DNA from: Saururus chinensis
Taxonomy: Eukaryota > Streptophyta > Magnoliopsida > Piperales > Saururaceae
Assembly (NCBI GenBank): GCA_035235625.1
Contig: CP141148.1
Coordinates: forward strand, 19,779,057-19,843,056
Direction of reading: 5' to 3'
DNA: 64,000 bases
Part shown: positions 59,601-64,000 of the stretch, piece by piece
How positions within the stretch are numbered: the stretch's first letter is position 1
Layout: every line of letters starts with the position of its first letter
Program-made: the position numbers and the translations under genes
Notes under the pieces: model-generated
What the model saw: the letters and a program-made list of their open reading frames with translations, nothing else
Told to the model about the DNA's origin: nothing
Databases searched by the model: none

Positions 59601-59747
59601 AAAGATAAAGTGGTGCATTACTCTGTGTGTATTATACTCGTTAGAGGGGTCAAGTCTTCTACAATTCAATACGTCGTCACCCACATGTGCTTCGACCGTC
59701 CCTTGGACTAGGTTCAGCTCAGGTCGGGCAAGTGCTGGAGCGTGACA
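56621..59747 (+). mobile_element. Solo LTR (LTR D) inserted in LTR A
   Basis: Start TGTAAGATCCCTAAACCC at 56621; end TGGAGCGTGACA at 59747; perfect duplication TCTTG (56616-56620 and 59748-59752). 3127 bp. TATAAATA at 57006-57013. Same family as LTR A and the minus-strand fragment at 17485-18906. No internal region. Confidence 0.85.
58704..59045 (+). repeat. Minisatellite in LTR D, about 58-bp units
   Basis: GAGACACTTCTCATGCAG recurs at 58727, 58785, 58843, 58900, 58957 and 59025 (spacing 57-58, the last 68), with TTTATGAATATGCATGATAT between. Confidence 0.85.
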
Positions 59748-60070
59748 TCTTGGGATAGACTTTAGTAAACTTATAACTTTATGATACTTAACTATATGTT
59801 GTGGGATAGGCTTATTTGATGACATAGATACGTTGTTACCTTTTTTAGGCTTGAGACTCCTTATGTTCTGTTCTTATGAGATTTATGTAGGTATTGAGAA
59901 TGACAAATAAATTATTTAAAAAATTTATCTTCTTATATTTACTTTTATACGAAGCAAATTGTGTATTTCAATCTAACTTGATTTTGGGTTACAACTTCTC
60001 TTGTCACACCTTTGCTATTCCATTTTGGCTAGGTTTGGGTCAAGAGGCATGGCAGGGATGTGATAGAAAG

Positions 60071-60440
60071 AGCATTGCAACACTATAAGATACATGCCCA
60101 AAAGCATAATAATCATATCAGTTGTTAATTATATCTAAGAAAATACAAATATAAGACCAAAAAGAATTCTAAGATTTTTTTTAATCTTCTCCACTTTGTT
60201 CCATGTCATCATTAAATAAGTCGAGGTTAGATTCCCTAGATTATGTTGATTAATTTTTTAAAGGAAACTAATATTCCTACTCTATATTTTCTATACCAAA
60301 AATCTTAAAAGAAAAGTAAGTCTCCATGTTATAAGCTATGACTCAAAGGTGAAGTAAGGCTTTTTAATATAAAAAAATAAGGTAAAAATATCATTTCCCA
60401 TTTTTAAACATGCACCCCATGTGGTCAGGTTTAAATGCAA
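60071..60440. other. Intergenic DNA upstream of the SNARE gene
   Basis: AT-rich, no TATA box that I would assign with confidence. LTR A ends only about 590 bp before the ATG of the SNARE gene, so the promoter lies in this short interval or within the LTR. Confidence 0.5.
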
Positions 60441-60655
60441 AAAATACAATCTGGGCCTCATGTGGATTTGTTGCAGAACGGGTTTACAAGGGCTAAGTCC
60501 AAGGCTGACCGGGTTTGCTGCTTGGACGCCTCTCTTTTTCTTTTCCTTCTTTCCGAAAGTCTCTTCTCGCTTTACCTGCCCTTTTTTATTTTATCATTGA
60601 TTCCTGCCATCCAATTTCCGACTCGGGCACGCAACGATCTGGGAATTTGCAGGGG

Positions 60656-63600
60656 ATGAAGATCACGGCGCTTCTGGTGCTGAAATGCAACTCGGCTGTC
60701 TCGGCAGATTCGGGATCGGAGCCGGTGATCCTAGCCAGCGCCTCCGACGTCAACCAGTTCGGCTATTTCCAGCGCACCGCCGCCCGGGAATTCATCCTCT
60801 TCTTCGGTCGCACCGTCGCCAAGCGCACCCCGCCTGGACAGCGTCAGTCCGTCCAGCAAGAAGGTCTGAGATCTATTTTTCCTTTGATTTGATTTTGCAA
60901 TTCTTGTATTGATATTGTGTTAATCTTACATCTGTTCTATGCTTATGTTCGTCCCAATCTAATGTTTACAGTGATATGTATGAAATTGATTTCGGTATTT
61001 TCTTCAATAATTAGGGCTGGAATATTAGTTCTTTCATTCGTCCTGATCGTTAAACAAGATCGGTCACATTGTAAACGTGTTATTGTCCCTGCCTATTTTA
61101 TCATCTGACCTAAAGGTTATCGGTTGAGTTTTTGTTTTTTTCTGTCTATATGTTTTTTTTTTGTGGTAACATTTATGTCTATATGGTTGAAATGGAGGAT
61201 TTTGTATTAGCTGGAGGCATAATTCCCAGTTATCTTAATGCCCTTGATTAAATGTCAAAAGATGTTTGTTATTTATTTTTTTAACTCTGAAGACTAAAGT
61301 TTTATTTTCTTTTTCCCCAATTGCATTCATATTTTTAATTGTTTTGCATGAAGCTGCAGTGATGTGGTATCGATTATGTATTTCCTTCCTTGTCTATGAT
61401 CAGTTAAGTGTATAGTAGTAATAACCTTTTACCTCTTGAAAAGACAACTAAGTTATTGAGGCTGATGTGTGTGCATCTTCCTAACCCCCCTTTTAAAATG
61501 TTGCCTGATGTTTTTTAGAGTACAAGGTGCATTCTTACAATCGAAATGGCCTTTGTGCCTTGGCCTTTATGGATGACCATTATCCTGTCCGTAGTGCTTT
61601 CTCTCTTCTCAACCAGGTGAACAGTTTGCTGTAATTTAGTGTTTTTGATAATTTTTTATAAATAGCCTATAAGTTCTTCTTCTTCAGAAAACTGGCTTAT
61701 ATGTGGTGAGCTTTGGTAGACTCTCTTTCTCATCTTGGTAGATTATGGAGTACCTTTTTTTATTTCTGGCAACCTAGTACTTGTTAATTCTCCCTGTATA
61801 ATTTATGTCTGGATCGGGGTCAACTCTATTTTTCTCTTCATCTTGTTAACTCTACCCAGAAACTTTTATCTTCAAGCGCATAAATCATCTACTTCTCACA
61901 GTCAATTGCCCAGATATTGAGGAATATTCAGAAAGGCATTGTTGGAATGCTTCTGTAGGCTATTTGTTTGGGTACATTGTAGAAAGATGTTCATGGCTTT
62001 TATGGTCAGTTGGAATTGACTAATTTGCCAAAGGAAGAATGGCTTTTATGTACCATTCCACGCATATTTAACAAGAACCAAATTAAACCAGAAAAAAAAG
62101 GAAATTAGAAATTAGATATAAATATGGCTGCCTCTTTGAAAATGGTGAATCACATGGTGTTGTTTTTAGTAAGTGTTATCAGAAATGCTTAAAGCATAAC
62201 TGTTAATTGATAGCCAAATATAATATTTATTGAAGAAAAGTCAGATTTTTTTGAAAGAAAGGACCGTGAAGTTTAATTTTCCCTTCTATGTCGAGTTTTC
62301 TTTAGTTTGTGTCACTTATTTGTTGTTTCTTGGTTTTTAGTGTTAATATGGAAGAGTAACATTGCTTGTATGTAAATAGGCAATTGTTTAAAGGTCTTTC
62401 ACATGTATTTGAATAACACATAGTGCTCTGGGTGAAGAAGGTCTTGCTATACAGCGTGCTGGTGAACTGAATATCTGTTTTAAAGTATGTATTTCACTCA
62501 ACTACTTAAAAATGGCGTAGTTTTGTTACATTAGGTTCTAGATGAATACCAGAAGAATTTTGGGGAATCTTGGAGGACAGCAACAACAGATGCCACTCAA
62601 TCATGGCCATATTTGAATGAAGCTCTAACCAAATTTCAGGTATGTATGCAATCTTTTATACTCCCTCTGACCCATATTAACAGCTCCATTTGGTTTTTCA
62701 AAAGGAACTAAAATTAGTTCATTTTGAAAAGCCAAATGGAGCTATTAATATGGGATGGAGGGAGTATGACTTTGAAAGATAGTTGTTTTTCCAAGAAAAG
62801 CTAATTAGATTATCTCATTTTGGGTTTGCCTTCAGGATCCTGCAGAGGCTGACAAGTTGCTAAGAATTCAGAGGGATTTGGATGAAACAAAAATTATACT
62901 TGTGAGTCCGTGGGCTTTATTGTCTTTCCTATTATTCTTATTCTCGTTATGTTTTTCTTTGTGCTATTACTGACTGATAGTTGTAACTTTGTTGTTGATG
63001 CCTTGTAATTGTGAAACTATGACAATTAATTTAATATGTTCACATATTAAAATAACTTCTGGGGTATGTGCTTTGATTATATTTCTTGATATTTCTTCTC
63101 GGGCATTTAGTATCTTTCTTTATCCTAGCTGGGAACAACAAAGCATTCAACAATGCAGAAACACTTATGTTCTGGCTAAAATAATTATGTCATTTTTATT
63201 AAAAGAATACAGGGTTTGTATGATAATTTCAATCTCCCATTTGTTTTTCTGTTTGGTTAACCTATTGCACTTGGGTGGTGCATATGTGGGCGGCTATGCC
63301 TGAAGGCATGATAAATATTCTAGGTAATGTCAACTTCAGTAGTTGGAAATTTATAGCTGAGTCTGTCATCAACCAAAGTATGGAGAAATTGGCATGGAGT
63401 CTCCACTCTTCTCCTATTGCTGTGAGTTTTAGGAGCCATAGTTGTGTGCTTGTCAGTGGGCCGTGACTCTGATTGATGCAACTGTACGGCATCAAGGCTG
63501 TAGTCCACGGGCAGCTACGACAAAAAGAGGCATGTGATTTTTGGAGAAGGTAGGAGAAGAGAGGGGAAGCAATGATGGATAGGAGGAAAAATATAAGGAA

Positions 63601-64000
63601 GGAGGGATGTGAGGGACAGAAGCAGAGGGAAGAGACATAGAGCATAGGAGGCTAGTTTTTTCAATATTTGAAAATGAAAAGTACAAATTTTCAAATAGAC
63701 ATAAGCAGGCCTTAATCCTTCAGCAAACTATAATCTCCACACTATGAATATTGCAAAACTTTTTACTTGCTAGAAAACATTTTCTACTCCCTATTTCCTA
63801 ATTCCTATAATATAAAATCTTTGTTATAAGAAATTGAAGCAAAAGAAGAGGACATATATTTTGAATGTGTTCTGTTCCCAAAATTACTTATTGGTTGATG
63901 GTGGTTCTATTTTACTGGTACTAAGGTTTTCCTTCAAATTGTTGGATGCAGCATAAGACCATTGATAGTGTTCTTGCACGAGGTGAGAAGCTTGACAGCT
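60656..64000 (+). CDS. YKT61: YKT6-type R-SNARE (VAMP-like protein YKT61), five coding exons, 3' end beyond window
   Basis: Coding exons 60656-60863, 61519-61616, 62535-62639, 62836-62901 and 63952-64000+, all GT-AG with consistent phase, give 175 complete residues. The protein starts MKITALLVLKC. The longin domain (about 1-130) includes FGYFQRTAAREFILFFGRTV, TPPGQRQSVQQEEYKVHSYN and AFMDDHYPVRSAFSLLNQ. The SNARE motif begins near residue 138 (DPAEADKLLRIQRDLDETKI) and reaches LARGEKLDS, with R169 as the zero-layer Arg. Plant YKT6 proteins are about 199 residues. The missing last quarter-hundred should hold the CC-x-x-x palmitoylation and prenylation tail. YKT6 is a soluble, lipid-anchored SNARE for Golgi, vacuolar and autophagic fusion. 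The ATG follows a TTGCAGGGG that could be a 5'-UTR intron acceptor. No defect seen. Confidence 0.95.
62661..62764. mobile_element. Stowaway MITE in intron 3 of the YKT6 gene
   Basis: CTCCCTCTGACCCATATTAA at the left and its near complement ending GGATGGAGGGAG at the right, flanked by TA (62659-62660 and 62765-62766). 104 bp, almost entirely a fold-back, with short AAAATTAG centre. Same terminal family as the right end at 6428. Confidence 0.9.
62902..63951 (+). other. Long intron 4 of the YKT6 gene
   Basis: 1050 bp, with GTGAGT donor and ATGCAG acceptor. The segment 63270-63700 differs from its surroundings (GC-richer, then a GGA-rich purine run 63540-63640) and may be an insertion, but no ends were identified. 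Frames of 60-127 codons here are not supported. Confidence 0.5.

Larger units (their letters stand above)
45619..60065 (+). mobile_element. Outermost LTR of the nest (LTR A), gypsy type, split by later insertions
   Basis: Start TGTGAGATTTGTAAGG at 45619; end GCAGGGATGTGATA at 60065; flanks GAGAG (45614-45618) and GAAAG (60066-60070), a 4/5 target match. Its own pieces are 45619-47342, 55986-56620 and 59753-60065, about 2.67 kb together. TATAAATA at 45972-45979. Its order of features and its 3' end resemble LTR D (TTGGCTAGGTTTGGGTCAAG against TTGGACTAGGTTCAGCTCAG), so A and D are one family. It is the oldest member of the nest, to judge from nesting order and the imperfect duplication. Probably a solo LTR. 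Confidence 0.55.

Noticed and set aside
63262-63645. 127-codon minus-strand frame inside YKT6 intron 4
   Set aside because: It partly mirrors a purine run; no family or splice support.
1-64000. tRNA, rRNA or organelle-derived segments
   Set aside because: No cloverleaf with A/B boxes, rRNA core or plastid/mitochondrial gene was recognised on reading; a tRNAscan-SE run would settle it.

Overview
The window is nuclear DNA of a flowering plant. Spliced GT-AG genes, a plant-type YKT6 SNARE gene, Stowaway-type MITEs, Mutator-like elements and many Ty3/gypsy LTR fossils all point that way. A monocot is my guess from the SNARE exon sequence and the MITE family, but the window does not prove it. Most of the 64 kb is transposon-derived, AT-rich DNA.

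I can support three host genes. (1) A four-exon gene on the minus strand (7796-8800) encodes a 151-residue protein of a small plant-specific family with conserved ends (MGSLMAGWD at the N-terminus, WWTRSNWAFLNE near the C-terminus). (2) An intronless gene on the plus strand (27271-29058) encodes a 595-residue coiled-coil protein with an internal array of 63-residue (nine-heptad) repeats. It has a TATA box and a telo-box just before the ATG. (3) The first five coding exons of a YKT6-type R-SNARE gene (60656 to the window end) run off the right edge in the middle of the SNARE motif. These genes look unrelated in function; they are islands between transposon blocks.

Layout. 1-1756: subterminal end of a probable CACTA element with an extreme purine tract. 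1757-6950: LTR-like and gene-like fragments, part of them between Stowaway-like ends (3774-6428), then a purine-rich tandem repeat. 7796-8900: host gene 1. 10140-14640: minus-strand gypsy 3' end with a nested solo LTR (11658-13776). 15120-18906: further gypsy fossils. About 19190-24800: a degenerate Mutator-like element of the Ulp1-carrying kind, with a MURA-like gene and a Ulp1-like gene facing each other and gaps filled with palindromic CGTGTTA/TAACACG words. 25944-26120 and 35505-35715: two members of one fold-back MITE family. 27271-29058: host gene 2. 36432-39026: a Mutator-like transposon with long inverted repeats and a perfect 9-bp target duplication, carrying a spliced plant-mobile-domain gene. 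39100-43100: LTR-like DNA with a tandem array of about 300-bp units. 45619-60065: four solo LTRs nested in one another. 60656-64000: the SNARE gene, with a 104-bp Stowaway MITE in intron 3.

The best candidates for something undescribed are the PMD-carrying MULE with modular palindromic TIRs, the palindrome-filled gaps of the Ulp1/MURA element, and the private minisatellites inside the solo LTRs. All boundaries, splice sites and family calls were read by eye, without database searches or alignments.
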